A stretch of DNA of 37,240 bases, taken from assembly GCF_018881545.1 (NCBI RefSeq), contig NZ_JACVQD010000001.1, forward strand, positions 176,520-213,759, read 5' to 3'. Made by a program: the position numbers and the translations under genes. The notes under the pieces were generated by a model, which was not told the DNA's origin, did no database searches, and saw nothing but the letters and a program-made list of their open reading frames with translations. Each line of letters starts with the position of its first letter. The stretch's first letter is position 1. The stretch is from Polynucleobacter alcilacus. GTDB lineage: Bacteria; Pseudomonadota; Gammaproteobacteria; Burkholderiales; Burkholderiaceae. Shown here one piece after another: positions 23,983 to 31,949 of this stretch.

Positions 23983-24351
23983 ATGGATATAAAAAACATC
24001 ATAGGTTTCATTGAAAAAATATTTCTAATCATTATTGCAATTTTTACTATTGTAGCAATGGGCCAAGAAATATTTTCTCTTATTAGTAGCCAACGCGTTG
24101 AGCTGAAGGATCTTTTACTTATGTTTATTTATGCAGAGGTACTGGGGATGCTGGCAGCCTTTTATTCAAGTCATCGCATTCCAATAACAATACCTTTGTT
24201 TATTGCAATGACTGCATTAAGTAGACTAATTATTCTTCAGGGTAAAGAGGGAAACCCTGCAATATTGCTCTATGAGAGCGGGGCTATCATCATGATTGCA
24301 GGTGCTTGCTGGATCATTAGTCGAGTCAGCATAGCTAAAGAGATTGAGTAG
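23983..24351 (+). CDS. psiE: PsiE family membrane protein
   Basis: 122-residue inner-membrane protein with four hydrophobic helices (about 11-33, 45-62, 68-87, 92-112). The pattern EKIFLIIIAIFTIVAMGQE...LLLMFIYAEVLGMLAAFY and IPLFIAMTALSRLIIL matches phosphate-starvation-inducible PsiE, whose biochemical role is unknown. The upstream region has no convincing Pho box. It lies first on the plus strand in the island between att repeats 4 and 5. Confidence 0.82.
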   Translation: MDIKNIIGFIEKIFLIIIAIFTIVAMGQEIFSLISSQRVELKDLLLMFIYAEVLGMLAAFYSSHRIPITIPLFIAMTALSRLIILQGKEGNPAILLYESGAIIMIAGACWIISRVSIAKEIE

Positions 24352-24431
24352 AGCCATTATTTAATTGGCGGTCTCCTATACAGTAGATTAAGTCCTAGTT
24401 AACAAGCAATCCTATTATTTAGGCGCTCTAA

Positions 24432-24926
24432 ATGCTAAAAACAATCAAATCCCTTGTTGCTGCATTTATCTTTATATATAGCATCACCATGCCAAGTCAA
24501 GTATTAGCACTTGAGATTGGCCAAACATTGCAATTGGAGAGGGTCCAAACTTTAGACGGTTCTTATTTTGAAATCCCTAGAAACAATACAAACAATACAC
24601 TGATTCAATTATGGGCATCTTGGTGCCCATTTTGTAAGCGCCAAAATAATTATCTAGAGGGCTTCTCTAAGCGCATTCCACCTGGATCAATGAATATTGT
24701 GACTATTTCCATTGATAAAACACCTACCATTGCCAAAGAATATATGCGGCAAAATCACTATAGTTTTCCAGCTGCAATGATGACACCAGAACTGAATCAA
24801 GCCATCGGGAAAATTCGTGGGGTACCAGTGCTACTGATTCTGGATGCCAAAAATAAGTTGATTTATAAAGAGATTGGCGAAGTTTTTGAAGAGGACTATA
24901 TTGAGTTAATCAAATATGCCAAATGA
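24432..24926 (+). CDS. TlpA/ResA-like thioredoxin, exported
   Basis: 164 residues with a signal peptide (about 1-27, ending VLA-L) and a thioredoxin fold. The redox motif is WASWCPFCKRQ with CxxC (about Cys64 and Cys67), and GVPVLLILD supplies the cis-Pro loop. Such proteins reduce periplasmic disulfides, for instance in cytochrome c maturation or repair of oxidised proteins. It is followed after 16 bases by the double-cupin gene, suggesting an oxidative-stress pair. Confidence 0.86.
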   Translation: MLKTIKSLVAAFIFIYSITMPSQVLALEIGQTLQLERVQTLDGSYFEIPRNNTNNTLIQLWASWCPFCKRQNNYLEGFSKRIPPGSMNIVTISIDKTPTIAKEYMRQNHYSFPAAMMTPELNQAIGKIRGVPVLLILDAKNKLIYKEIGEVFEEDYIELIKYAK

Positions 24927-24942
24927 CATCTAGGGATATTAA

Positions 24943-25596
24943 ATGAAAATCAATGCTGAATACAGTCAGAAGGTTGTGATCAATCATCATGACTTGCCTT
25001 GGGTTCCAAGTCCGGAGCCAGGAATAGAAAGACGTATGCTCGATCGTATTGGAGACGAGGTGGCCAAGGCTACATCCATCGTACGCTATCAACCTGGATC
25101 CAAATTTCAAACCCACACTCATGAATTTGGTGAGGAGATATTAGTTTTGGATGGAGTTTTTAGTGATGAGACTGGTGACTATCCTGCTGGAACCTACATG
25201 ATGAATCCACCAGGTTCATCGCATGCACCATTTAGTGAGTCTGGCTGTACTCTATTTGTAAAGCTTAGACATCTTGGTCCAGATCAAGTTAAGCGAGAAA
25301 TTATTGATACTAAAAGAACTGCTTGGCACCAAGGAATGGTCCCTGGCCTTACTGTAATGCCACTGATGCAGCAGGGTAGTGGGTCAACTCTTGTTCGCTG
25401 GGCACCTCAAACCTATTTCAATCCGCACAAGCATTACGGCGGCGAAGAGATCTTTGTGGTTGATGGTGTATTTGAAGATGAGCATGGCCGCTATCCAGCT
25501 GGATCATGGATTAGAAGTCCCCATATGAGTCTGCACCAACCTTTTAGTAAAGAGGGCTGCACTATCTTTGTAAAGACGGGACATTTGTTAGGTTGA
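24943..25596 (+). CDS. ChrR-like double-cupin protein
   Basis: 217 residues made of two tandem cupin domains (about 20-110 and 125-215). Each has the metal-binding set: HTHEFGEEILVLDG...PPGSSHAPF in the first and HKHYGGEEIFVVDG...PHMSLHQPF in the second. The repeated FGEEILVLDGVFSDETGDYPAGTYM and YGGEEIFVVDGVFEDEHGRYPAGSW blocks are typical of the ChrR cupin domain. ChrR is a zinc anti-sigma factor that binds RpoE during singlet-oxygen stress, but the N-terminal zinc anti-sigma domain is absent, and no sigma factor gene is nearby. An enzyme or sensor role is therefore more likely. Confidence 0.84.
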   Translation: MKINAEYSQKVVINHHDLPWVPSPEPGIERRMLDRIGDEVAKATSIVRYQPGSKFQTHTHEFGEEILVLDGVFSDETGDYPAGTYMMNPPGSSHAPFSESGCTLFVKLRHLGPDQVKREIIDTKRTAWHQGMVPGLTVMPLMQQGSGSTLVRWAPQTYFNPHKHYGGEEIFVVDGVFEDEHGRYPAGSWIRSPHMSLHQPFSKEGCTIFVKTGHLLG

Positions 25597-25637
25597 TTAA
25601 TTTAGAGCAACAGATAGTTATTCAGTTGTAATGTTTT

Positions 25638-25757
25638 TTTGTCGGTTTACCCGATAAATTTGACATCTAACCACCTGCCAATGCCACTCAAGATCCAATG
25701 GTTTCCTCTCTGAATTATAAATCGCGATGCCTATATCGCACGTTCGAATCGTGCTGG
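25638..25757 (+). repeat. Decayed island right arm and att repeat 5
   Basis: TTTTTGTCGGTTTACCCGATAAATTTGACATCTAACCACC is a decayed version of the right arm (hairpin at 25641-25657, one arm mutated), shortened internally. It runs into a partial tRNA-Arg copy whose best-preserved piece, 25736-25757, matches 22 consecutive tRNA bases (T-arm and start of the acceptor). The bases after it (ACTGGCCTGTGAG) still resemble those after the intact tRNA. It ends the psiE-tlpA-cupin island. The rest of 25597-25893 is non-coding. Confidence 0.75.
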
Positions 25758-25893
25758 TTTGGCAAAAGGCCCGACTGGCCTGTGAGGTCTTATCCAAGAA
25801 GCCATTTAGCTATCAGTTGACCAAGTTTGCCTATCCTGTGCTGCTTTGTAATAGGGCGTAATATTAAGTATGTATTTAAATTAAGGGGTAAAC

Positions 25894-26550
25894 ATGTCAC
25901 TACGTATTAACGATCTCTCGCCAAACTTTACTGCTGATTCGACTGCTGGTAAATTGACCTTACACGATTGGATTGGCGATAACTACGCTATTCTATTCTC
26001 GCATCCAAAAGACTTTACGCCAGTATGCACAACAGAATTTGGGGCAGTGGCAAAACTTGCTCCTGAGTTTGCAAAGCGTAATACCAAAGTAATGGGTATC
26101 TCGGTTGATAGTGTAGAAGATCATCAAAAATGGAAAAAAGATATTGCTACTTTTGCTGGAGCGCCAGCGGATTTCCCAATTATTGATGACACTTCTTTGG
26201 TAGTAGCTAAGCTCTACGATATGCTACCTGCTGATGCCTATTTGCCTGATGGCCGTACACCTGCGCATAGTGCAACGGTTCGTACAGTTTTTATCATTGG
26301 GCCAGATAAAAAATTACGATTAACGATGTCTTATCCTATGTCTGTAGGTCGTAACTTTGCTGAAATTCTCAGAGTATTGGATGCCATTCAAATAACAGAT
26401 GGTCTTCCATTAGCGACCCCAGCAAACTGGGTTCCTGGGCAAGATGTGATCGTAGGACTAGCTTTGAATGATGAGCAAGCAACAGCGAAGTATGGTGAGC
26501 TTGACATAAAGCTGCCTTATCTGCGTTATGCAAAGACTCCTAAGAAATAG
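25894..26550 (+). CDS. 1-Cys peroxiredoxin (Prx6 type)
   Basis: Thiol peroxidase of 218 residues that reduces hydrogen and organic peroxides. The peroxidatic motif DFTPVCTTE has Cys45, the Prx6/1-Cys signature with PVCTTE; I see no other cysteine, so an external thiol must resolve the sulfenate. The long C-terminal dimerisation region (LALNDEQATAKYG...LPYLRYAKTPK) is also typical of this class. GGGG precedes the ATG. A clear intrinsic terminator follows 24 bases after the stop. It is the only gene in its island. Confidence 0.94.
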   Translation: MSLRINDLSPNFTADSTAGKLTLHDWIGDNYAILFSHPKDFTPVCTTEFGAVAKLAPEFAKRNTKVMGISVDSVEDHQKWKKDIATFAGAPADFPIIDDTSLVVAKLYDMLPADAYLPDGRTPAHSATVRTVFIIGPDKKLRLTMSYPMSVGRNFAEILRVLDAIQITDGLPLATPANWVPGQDVIVGLALNDEQATAKYGELDIKLPYLRYAKTPKK

Positions 26551-26574
26551 GCTGAATAAATCTTTTCCCCACTT

Positions 26575-26600
26575 AAAACCACCGAAGGGTGGTTTTATTT
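26575..26600 (+). terminator. Rho-independent terminator of the peroxiredoxin gene
   Basis: AAAACCACC-GAAG-GGTGGTTTT forms a 9-bp stem with a tetraloop, followed by ATTTT. It lies immediately before the next right-arm hairpin. Confidence 0.9.
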
Positions 26601-26781
26601 TGTCGGCTAACACGACAGATTCCATCTCCAACCATCCAGCCCTCTGCAGATGTCTTATCAGCTCCAACCCATTCTACTCAGCCATAGATCTTGGTGCGTA
26701 TGCATCATGTTTTTAACACCTTAAAGCGATTATTTTAGCTATTGCCATATCTCATTTTTAAAACATCTAAGGAGTAGGTCC
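26601..26781 (+). repeat. Decayed island right arm and att repeat 6
   Basis: TGTCGGCTAACACGACA opens a degraded copy of the right arm (AACCATCCAGCC..., CCATTCTACTC...), ending with ATATCTCATTTTTAAAACATCTAAGGAGTAGGTCC, in which TCTAAGGAGTAGGTCC matches the anticodon-arm start of the tRNA-Arg repeat; the rest of the att copy is lost. Together with the next gap (26782-27109) this leaves about 560 bases without a gene. I see only a small ATGGCT-CGT-AGCCAT hairpin at 26866-26880 there, and an unsupported open frame. Confidence 0.65.
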
Positions 26782-27109
26782 AATCGATCACTGCTTTATA
26801 CAAGCTGACCTTATTGCAGTGTGCCCCTAAACTCGCTGTAGGCTTTTGATATGACTTAACCATGGATGGCTCGTAGCCATGGATCAATATGGATTAGTGT
26901 GGGGCTTACCCTAGGTTTGCAGCAAATAGCCCATAAAGTATTTGACCAAAATCCAATTCATGGGCATTCTAATTCTAAGAAAATTCCTTCTTTGGCTTCA
27001 CTGTGTTTGTGCGCCTTTGCTGTGATTTCGAATAAAAACATCAGGGTTGAGGCACTATTTACATCTCTAGCCTTGGAGCCGTTTAAAACTATTAAGGAGT
27101 GAGACAGAG

Positions 27110-27382
27110 ATGAATAAAGTAATTCTTACAGCATTGCTCGGACTAGGATTTTCAGTTGCGGTATATGCCCAGCAGACAACTACACCTCCAGCTGCGGCTA
27201 AACCTGCAGCTCAAGCTAAAAAATATGACTTCAAAGCAATGGATACAGATGGCGACGGAAAAATTAGTAGAGCCGAAGCCAAAAAATATGGCATCACCGA
27301 TGGAGAGTTTAAGGTGTTTGATAAAGATAACAGCGGTTACATTACCTTAAACGAGATTTCGAAAGAATCTTGGAGTATGTAA
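27110..27382 (+). CDS. Exported EF-hand protein
   Basis: 90 residues with a signal peptide (cleaved after VYAQ, about 21), a short Pro/Ala-rich linker and two EF-hand calcium loops: DTDGDGKISRAE (about 44-55) and DKDNSGYITLNE (about 71-82). Most coordinating positions are filled, so calcium binding is plausible. A good ribosome-binding site (AGGAG) precedes the ATG and an intrinsic terminator follows. A similar exported EF-hand gene lies at 29754-30014 outside the array. Confidence 0.85.
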   Translation: MNKVILTALLGLGFSVAVYAQQTTTPPAAAKPAAQAKKYDFKAMDTDGDGKISRAEAKKYGITDGEFKVFDKDNSGYITLNEISKESWSM

Positions 27383-27399
27383 TTCAGAGTCTCATTTAG

Positions 27400-27425
27400 A
27401 AACCAGCTTAGGCTGGTTTTTATTT
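27400..27425 (+). terminator. Rho-independent terminator of the EF-hand gene
   Basis: AAACCAGC-TTAG-GCTGGTTT stem with a four-base loop followed by TTTATTT. Confidence 0.9.
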
Positions 27426-27469
27426 GCCCTGAAGGTGGGTGATCGATAACTATTCGAGTAAAAAAATTC

Positions 27470-27513
27470 TTCTGAGGTGTAAGTCACCCTTTGAATCCCG
27501 CTGGGTAGACCTC
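27470..27513 (+). repeat. att repeat 7: oldest, decayed tRNA-Arg copy
   Basis: TTCTGAGGTGTAAGTC...GAATCCCGCTGGGTAGACC keeps the order of the tRNA-Arg 3' end at about three quarters identity with one deleted base. It is the rightmost copy and probably marks the end of the array; sequence to its right reads as backbone. The remainder of 27383-27627 holds no recognisable gene. Confidence 0.7.
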
Positions 27514-27627
27514 AAACCGCTACACCATCTATTTTTCACTGCCCATCATTATTCAGGCAATAATGAGCCATCACTGAAACATTTTTGGACAGTTTTATGA
27601 ATCCGTTTTCTAAAAATTCTTCTTGCT

Positions 27628-28500
27628 TTGACTGCTAGACTATACGGCGCTTTCTTTGCTCATTTTTTAGTCGGCTCTTTTGTAAGCATGCCACTCGTAG
27701 CATGGAGTCAACAAGCCAGCACAGAAGTAAGTAATCAAAGCGCAGCAAATATTGCGTATGAGCTAACTAATCCATTATCGAATTTGCAATTGATCGATGT
27801 GCAATGGAATCATGATCGTGGACTAGGAGTTAATCAAGCTGGGACAGATCAAACTTTACAGATTGCCCCAAAAATAAAAATAGATGTTTCTGAGAATTGG
27901 AAAACCCTGACTCGCGTTTATTTCAATGCAGTTAAGCTGCAAAATGTTGACGGTGTCAATAATGCCGGTGTAGGGCCTACGCAGATTGAGACTATATTTA
28001 CACCCAAATCCAATCAGGAAACAATTTATGGACTTGGTCCTTACTTACAGATCCCTGGTGGACAAAGTGGCCAATTTGGCAGCGCTCAATGGGGTGGCGG
28101 AATACGAGCGGTATTTGTAACAATGCCGAAGCCTTGGACTATTGGTGTCTTTATTCACCAATCGTGGAGTATGGGCGGCTCTACCGGAGCAGGGACTCTA
28201 CAAAGTCCTGGTACCGGCACAACGAATACCTTTTCTGCTTGGCCGACTATTGCATACACTACATCTAGTGCATGGATTTATTCTTTAGATAGTGAATCCA
28301 CCTATAACTACGATGCCCGTAGAACCTACAACCCAGTAAATGCCACGATTGGCAAAGTAGTGCTCATTGATGGTTCGCCAGTCGACTTTACAGTCGGACT
28401 TCGATACAACGTCAGTGGTTATCCGCAAACATTACAGTATCCTGGCACGCCTCGGGGTTGGGGTACGAGGGCACAAATTACCTTTCTCATGGGGCATTAA
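27628..28500 (+). CDS. Outer-membrane transporter-like protein with damaged or unusual start
   Basis: 290 residues from TTG 27628; the frame is open back to 27601. The N-terminal region (about 5-28, ending AWSQ) is signal-peptide-like, and the mature part is strand-rich with QETIYGLGPYLQIPGG and FTVGLRYNVSGYPQTLQYP, resembling uncharacterised outer-membrane porin/transporter families. A plausible ATG at 27597 lies one base out of frame: it reads 13 codons and stops, while removing one A would fuse it to ATCCGTTTTCTAAAAATTC and a normal signal peptide. Either a frameshift has damaged the gene or a non-ATG start is used. First gene right of the island array. Confidence 0.68.
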   Translation: MTARLYGAFFAHFLVGSFVSMPLVAWSQQASTEVSNQSAANIAYELTNPLSNLQLIDVQWNHDRGLGVNQAGTDQTLQIAPKIKIDVSENWKTLTRVYFNAVKLQNVDGVNNAGVGPTQIETIFTPKSNQETIYGLGPYLQIPGGQSGQFGSAQWGGGIRAVFVTMPKPWTIGVFIHQSWSMGGSTGAGTLQSPGTGTTNTFSAWPTIAYTTSSAWIYSLDSESTYNYDARRTYNPVNATIGKVVLIDGSPVDFTVGLRYNVSGYPQTLQYPGTPRGWGTRAQITFLMGH

Positions 28501-28601
28501 AGTTTGTAATCTTGCTGCCTAGCTCAAAAAATTTCTGTTTTATGCCCCAAAAGGTTGACTGGAACAGCTTGCATGCCAGCGCTTTATCTTAGAATAGCCG
28601 C

Positions 28602-28997
28602 ATGAAAAGATCCCTTCTCTACACTTCATTACTTGCTGCTGCTGCTCTTGTAGGGCTTTCTGCTTGTACAGTTGCGAAGTTAGAATCCCGTTTAGAAGCA
28701 AATCCCCAGTGCAAGGATGTGGTCAACCCCAAAACGGGTGCTTTAATGCCTTGCCCGGGTTCTGATCGCGCCTTTTATGTCGCTGCAGGAGTAGAAGCAC
28801 CTAGGCTAGCAAAGACTGGCGCAATGACTCAAACTGAGTCAATCCCTGCTCAGCCTATCAAATCGGATGCTACTGCGCCTTCAGCTGTGAGTACTCCAGC
28901 CGTTAAAGCCTCAATTTCACCGCAAGCCAATACAGAATGCAAACCGCAGATACATAAAAAATCGGGCGGTCTGATACCGTGTTTACCGCCAGAGTAA
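28602..28997 (+). CDS. Lipoprotein with duplicated Cys motif
   Basis: 131 residues. The lipobox LSAC puts the lipid-carrying Cys at residue 22. The mature protein has two copies of a short Cys-bounded motif: CKDVVNPKTGALMPCPG (about 37-53) and CKPQIHKKSGGLIPCLPP (about 113-130), separated by a Pro/Ala/Thr-rich linker. The motif C-K-x5-K-[ST]-G-x-L-[MI]-P-C may form a disulfide-closed loop. I do not recognise a family. It lies upstream of another lipoprotein gene. Confidence 0.75.
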   Translation: MKRSLLYTSLLAAAALVGLSACTVAKLESRLEANPQCKDVVNPKTGALMPCPGSDRAFYVAAGVEAPRLAKTGAMTQTESIPAQPIKSDATAPSAVSTPAVKASISPQANTECKPQIHKKSGGLIPCLPPE

Positions 28998-29060
28998 TTG
29001 AATTTGGTTATGATGTTTTAATTCATCTGGATCTATAGATGTGACTACCTTGGAAGAGAC

Positions 29061-29744
29061 ATGAAAAAATTGAGCTTATTAGCAGCGTCCATTTCTGCAG
29101 CTATTTTGTTAGCTGCTTGTAGTAATGCGCCAAAGTTAGCCACTCAAGCGATGCCTAGATCTGGCTTCTTGCCTGATTATTCCTTGCTGGTTCCGATGGC
29201 TACTAATGATCCGGACGCGCGTATTTGGAGATACCGAGTTTCAGGTGTTAATCCTGGTTCATACACTGCTGTGCTTTTAGAGCCGATCTATCTCAATCAA
29301 AATGCCACTAAAGATGTGAGTCCTGAAGTAATCAATAAAGCAAAAGCGGCTTTACAAGCATCGATGAATGAAGCTGTAAATAGCCGTACCAATATCAAAG
29401 TCGTCAATAAGCCTGGACCAGGAGTAGCCCGTATATCTATCGGTATTACAGGAGCAGAGAGTTCAGCAGATAGTCTACAGCCTTGGAATTTCACACCGAT
29501 TGGCCTTGCAATGAATGCCGCAGCTTATGCTGGTGGCGTTAATTCCAAAACCCCAGCATTGCTAGTGGAAAGTAAGATCACTGACAGCCAATCAAACAAG
29601 CTATTGGGTGAGGGCTTAGTAACCATTCAAGGTGAATCATTTAGAACCGCTTCTGGATCAGCAGATTCATTTGTAGCAATGGCTATTAAAGTCGTTAAGC
29701 TGGCCATGGAAACCTCTGCTGACCCTACGCCTACTGGCAAATAA
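29061..29744 (+). CDS. DUF3313-like lipoprotein
   Basis: 227 residues with signal peptide and lipobox LLAAC (Cys20). The mature protein opens with GFLPDYSLLVP (about 35-45), the usual beginning of DUF3313 outer-membrane lipoproteins, followed by YTAVLLEPIYLN and a strand-rich region with ARISIGITGAESS. Function is unknown; homologues are envelope proteins. GGAAGAG precedes the ATG. The EF-hand gene follows after 9 bases, so the two are probably co-transcribed. Confidence 0.8.
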   Translation: MKKLSLLAASISAAILLAACSNAPKLATQAMPRSGFLPDYSLLVPMATNDPDARIWRYRVSGVNPGSYTAVLLEPIYLNQNATKDVSPEVINKAKAALQASMNEAVNSRTNIKVVNKPGPGVARISIGITGAESSADSLQPWNFTPIGLAMNAAAYAGGVNSKTPALLVESKITDSQSNKLLGEGLVTIQGESFRTASGSADSFVAMAIKVVKLAMETSADPTPTGK

Positions 29745-29753
29745 GAGGTCCGT

Positions 29754-30014
29754 ATGCATTATTCAAAAACCCTTTTATGTATTGGCGCTTGGTTTCTGCT
29801 GCTTTTGACGCTGCCTGCATATGCGGACGATGCATCTCGCGATCGTGAAATTGCAGAGCGTTTCAAAATATGCGATGTCAATCAGGACGGCAAGTTAACC
29901 CAGGAAGAAGCCAAAGGCTGTATGCCGCGTATCTATGACCATTTCAGCATCATTGACTCTAACAATCAGGGTTATGTCACTGTGGCTCAGATTCAGGCAA
30001 TGGCCAATAGATAA
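29754..30014 (+). CDS. Exported EF-hand protein (second)
   Basis: 86 residues with a signal peptide ending AYAD (about 24) and two EF-hand loops: DVNQDGKLTQEE (about 40-51) and DSNNQGYVTVAQ (about 69-80; the last position is Gln instead of Glu, so the second loop may bind weakly). It follows the DUF3313-like lipoprotein and ends 8 bases before the stop of the convergent phosphatase gene. Probably a periplasmic calcium-binding protein. Confidence 0.83.
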   Translation: MHYSKTLLCIGAWFLLLLTLPAYADDASRDREIAERFKICDVNQDGKLTQEEAKGCMPRIYDHFSIIDSNNQGYVTVAQIQAMANR

Positions 30015-30021
30015 TTTGCGC

Positions 30022-31431
30022 TTAGTGGTATTGAAGTGCTAATACAGTGATGTCATCTGACTGCTGATTCGAGCTGACATGTAGGTCGATGTCTTGCAAC
30101 AAATTAGCAACGATGTGTTTACTATTACTTCTATCACTTGCCGATAGCAAGTTTTTGACCCGATCTAAGGAATACAGTTTTCCTGTCTGATCCTCGGCCT
30201 CGGTCACTCCATCCGTATACAGCACAAGCGAATCCCCCGGCTTGAGTTTGGCGTTACCAATGTTGTAGGTATTCGCTGCATGGATACCCAAAATCATATT
30301 TCTAGGTCCAGAAAGGGCCGTGAATTCTTGATTTGTTCCTGCTATGAGAGGGCTGTCGTGACCTGCATTGATAAACTGCAGCTCCCCTGTATGGGTATTC
30401 ATAATGCCAATGAACATGGTTACAAACATATTGCTATCGTTGTTAAAGCATAAAGACTTATTGACATCTAGCAAGGATTCAACCAAATTTGTAGACTTCG
30501 TCACATTGGAACGCAGAAGCGTCATGATCTTCATCATGAAAAGAGCGGCAGGGACACCTTTTCCGGATACATCTCCAACAGCAAAAGCAATGTGGTCTTC
30601 ATCAATTGAAAATGCATCAAAAAAATCACCGCCCATCTCTTTAGCAGGCTTCGTCACACCATAAGCTTTTACACGACTATGCCCTGGATATAAATGATCA
30701 CCGGGAGGAATCATATTCATTTGAATGCTTGCTGCAATCGATACTTCTTGTTTTAAGCTTTCATGGATCTTTTGCTCGATTTGCCTTAAGCGAGTCAATT
30801 CTTCTTCTGCATTTTTAGACTCGGTAGCATCTCGCGCTACCCCTAAAAACATCAAATGGCCATCAATGACCATGCTGCTGATGCTCAAATCCATCGGGAA
30901 AACAGCACCATTTGCACGCCTGCCAATCACTTCTTTTTTACTATTGCTGATAATTGGCGCAGTTTTATTACTGGCGTAGTCTTTAATTTTATTGGCGTAA
31001 TCAATAGCATCGTCGTCATTGAGTAGTGTGCTGAAATTTTTACCAATTGCTTTTGCAGCAGGCACATTAAAAATCGCTTCTGCAGCGGGGTTAAATCTAG
31101 CGATGAGGCCTTCTTTATCGATGATGATGACTGCATCCAGCATATTGTCAATCACGTCTGCCGCTTGGTTGTGCGCCTGCTGAATTTCAAAATTTAACTT
31201 ATTGGTTCGCGCTCTAATGAAATGGGCCGTAATGGTTGCGAACGTTGCTGTCACAAAAATGGTTATCGTATGCGATTCCCAAGGGGTTAGCTGCCCCTTA
31301 AAGATGGTCTCTTTTGCAAGCTCATAAAGTGTCATGAGGGCGGCAACCAAAACATAGGTTACCAGCAACTGCCGCAGGGAAAAGTTGGACTTCAATTGCT
31401 GCCTATCGGCTTGAGAGATACTGGGATTCAT
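30022..31431 (-). CDS. PAS-PP2C phosphatase (RsbU/SpoIIE type), membrane-bound
   Basis: 469 residues. Two N-terminal membrane helices (about 22-41 and 50-67) precede a PAS domain (about 85-200; DNMLDAVIIIDKEGLIARFNPAAEAIF) and a coiled linker. The C-terminal PPM/SpoIIE phosphatase domain (about 230-468) shows MGGDFFDAF, FAVGDVSGKGVPAALFMM, NAGHDSPL and LYTDGVTEAED, with the metal-binding aspartates present. Such enzymes dephosphorylate a STAS antagonist; the STAS and kinase genes are divergently encoded next door. The PAS domain suggests redox, light or small-molecule input. A SpoIIE-type guanylate or general-stress link is not shown. Confidence 0.92.
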   Translation of the reverse strand: MNPSISQADRQQLKSNFSLRQLLVTYVLVAALMTLYELAKETIFKGQLTPWESHTITIFVTATFATITAHFIRARTNKLNFEIQQAHNQAADVIDNMLDAVIIIDKEGLIARFNPAAEAIFNVPAAKAIGKNFSTLLNDDDAIDYANKIKDYASNKTAPIISNSKKEVIGRRANGAVFPMDLSISSMVIDGHLMFLGVARDATESKNAEEELTRLRQIEQKIHESLKQEVSIAASIQMNMIPPGDHLYPGHSRVKAYGVTKPAKEMGGDFFDAFSIDEDHIAFAVGDVSGKGVPAALFMMKIMTLLRSNVTKSTNLVESLLDVNKSLCFNNDSNMFVTMFIGIMNTHTGELQFINAGHDSPLIAGTNQEFTALSGPRNMILGIHAANTYNIGNAKLKPGDSLVLYTDGVTEAEDQTGKLYSLDRVKNLLSASDRSNSKHIVANLLQDIDLHVSSNQQSDDITVLALQYH

Positions 31432-31587
31432 CTAAATAATCTACAAAAAAGCATTGGAAACCGAAAGGTAGGATGATATTTCAATTGTTATAATTTTCGT
31501 ATAGTATAGGTAGCTATTAAAAAGCCTGTATCCCTGCATCCCTGTATCCACTTATTATTTGTTTTACTTTATAAATAAATTGCCATT

Positions 31588-31929
31588 ATGCCGATAGACT
31601 TCAAAGATTCCGATACCCTGAGACTTATCACCATCGACGGACGCCTCGATAGCGCTGGTTCTGACGAGATAGCTACGCGCTTTTCTGCGATGTCTTCTGG
31701 TGCCAAACCATCCGTTATAGTAGATTTGTCACAGGTTAGCTTCCTCTCCTCCATTGGCATTCGTTTAATTATTCAGAATGCGAAATCCTTGCAAAACAAA
31801 GGTGGAAAAATGTTACTTGTCACTGGTGACAATGAGCATGTCAGCGGTACCTTGGAGTCAACCGGGATTAGCTCATTAGTTCCTATTTTTACAAATATTC
31901 AGTTGGCTGAGCAAGCAATCGCTGGATAA
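31588..31929 (+). CDS. STAS-domain anti-anti-sigma factor (RsbV/SpoIIAA type)
   Basis: 113 residues comprising one STAS domain. VIVDLSQVSFLSSIGIRLIIQ (about 48-68) contains the conserved serine that the partner kinase phosphorylates, in the LSSIGI context. It is 156 bases from the divergent phosphatase and followed after 20 bases by the kinase gene. With these it forms a partner-switching module; in betaproteobacteria such modules often govern motility, biofilm or stress rather than sigma-B, so the output is open. Confidence 0.9.
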   Translation: MPIDFKDSDTLRLITIDGRLDSAGSDEIATRFSAMSSGAKPSVIVDLSQVSFLSSIGIRLIIQNAKSLQNKGGKMLLVTGDNEHVSGTLESTGISSLVPIFTNIQLAEQAIAG

Positions 31930-31949
31930 AACTCCCATTACCTCTTTGA

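Noticed and set aside
26866..27102. 78-residue open frame upstream of the EF-hand gene
   Set aside because: It starts in a hairpin (ATGGCT-CGT-AGCCAT), lacks a ribosome-binding site and shows no protein-like pattern; it probably lies in the EF-hand promoter region.
27580..27600. Possible Pho box (GGACAGTTTTATGAATC) near the outer-membrane protein
   Set aside because: The half-sites point away from the gene and match poorly.
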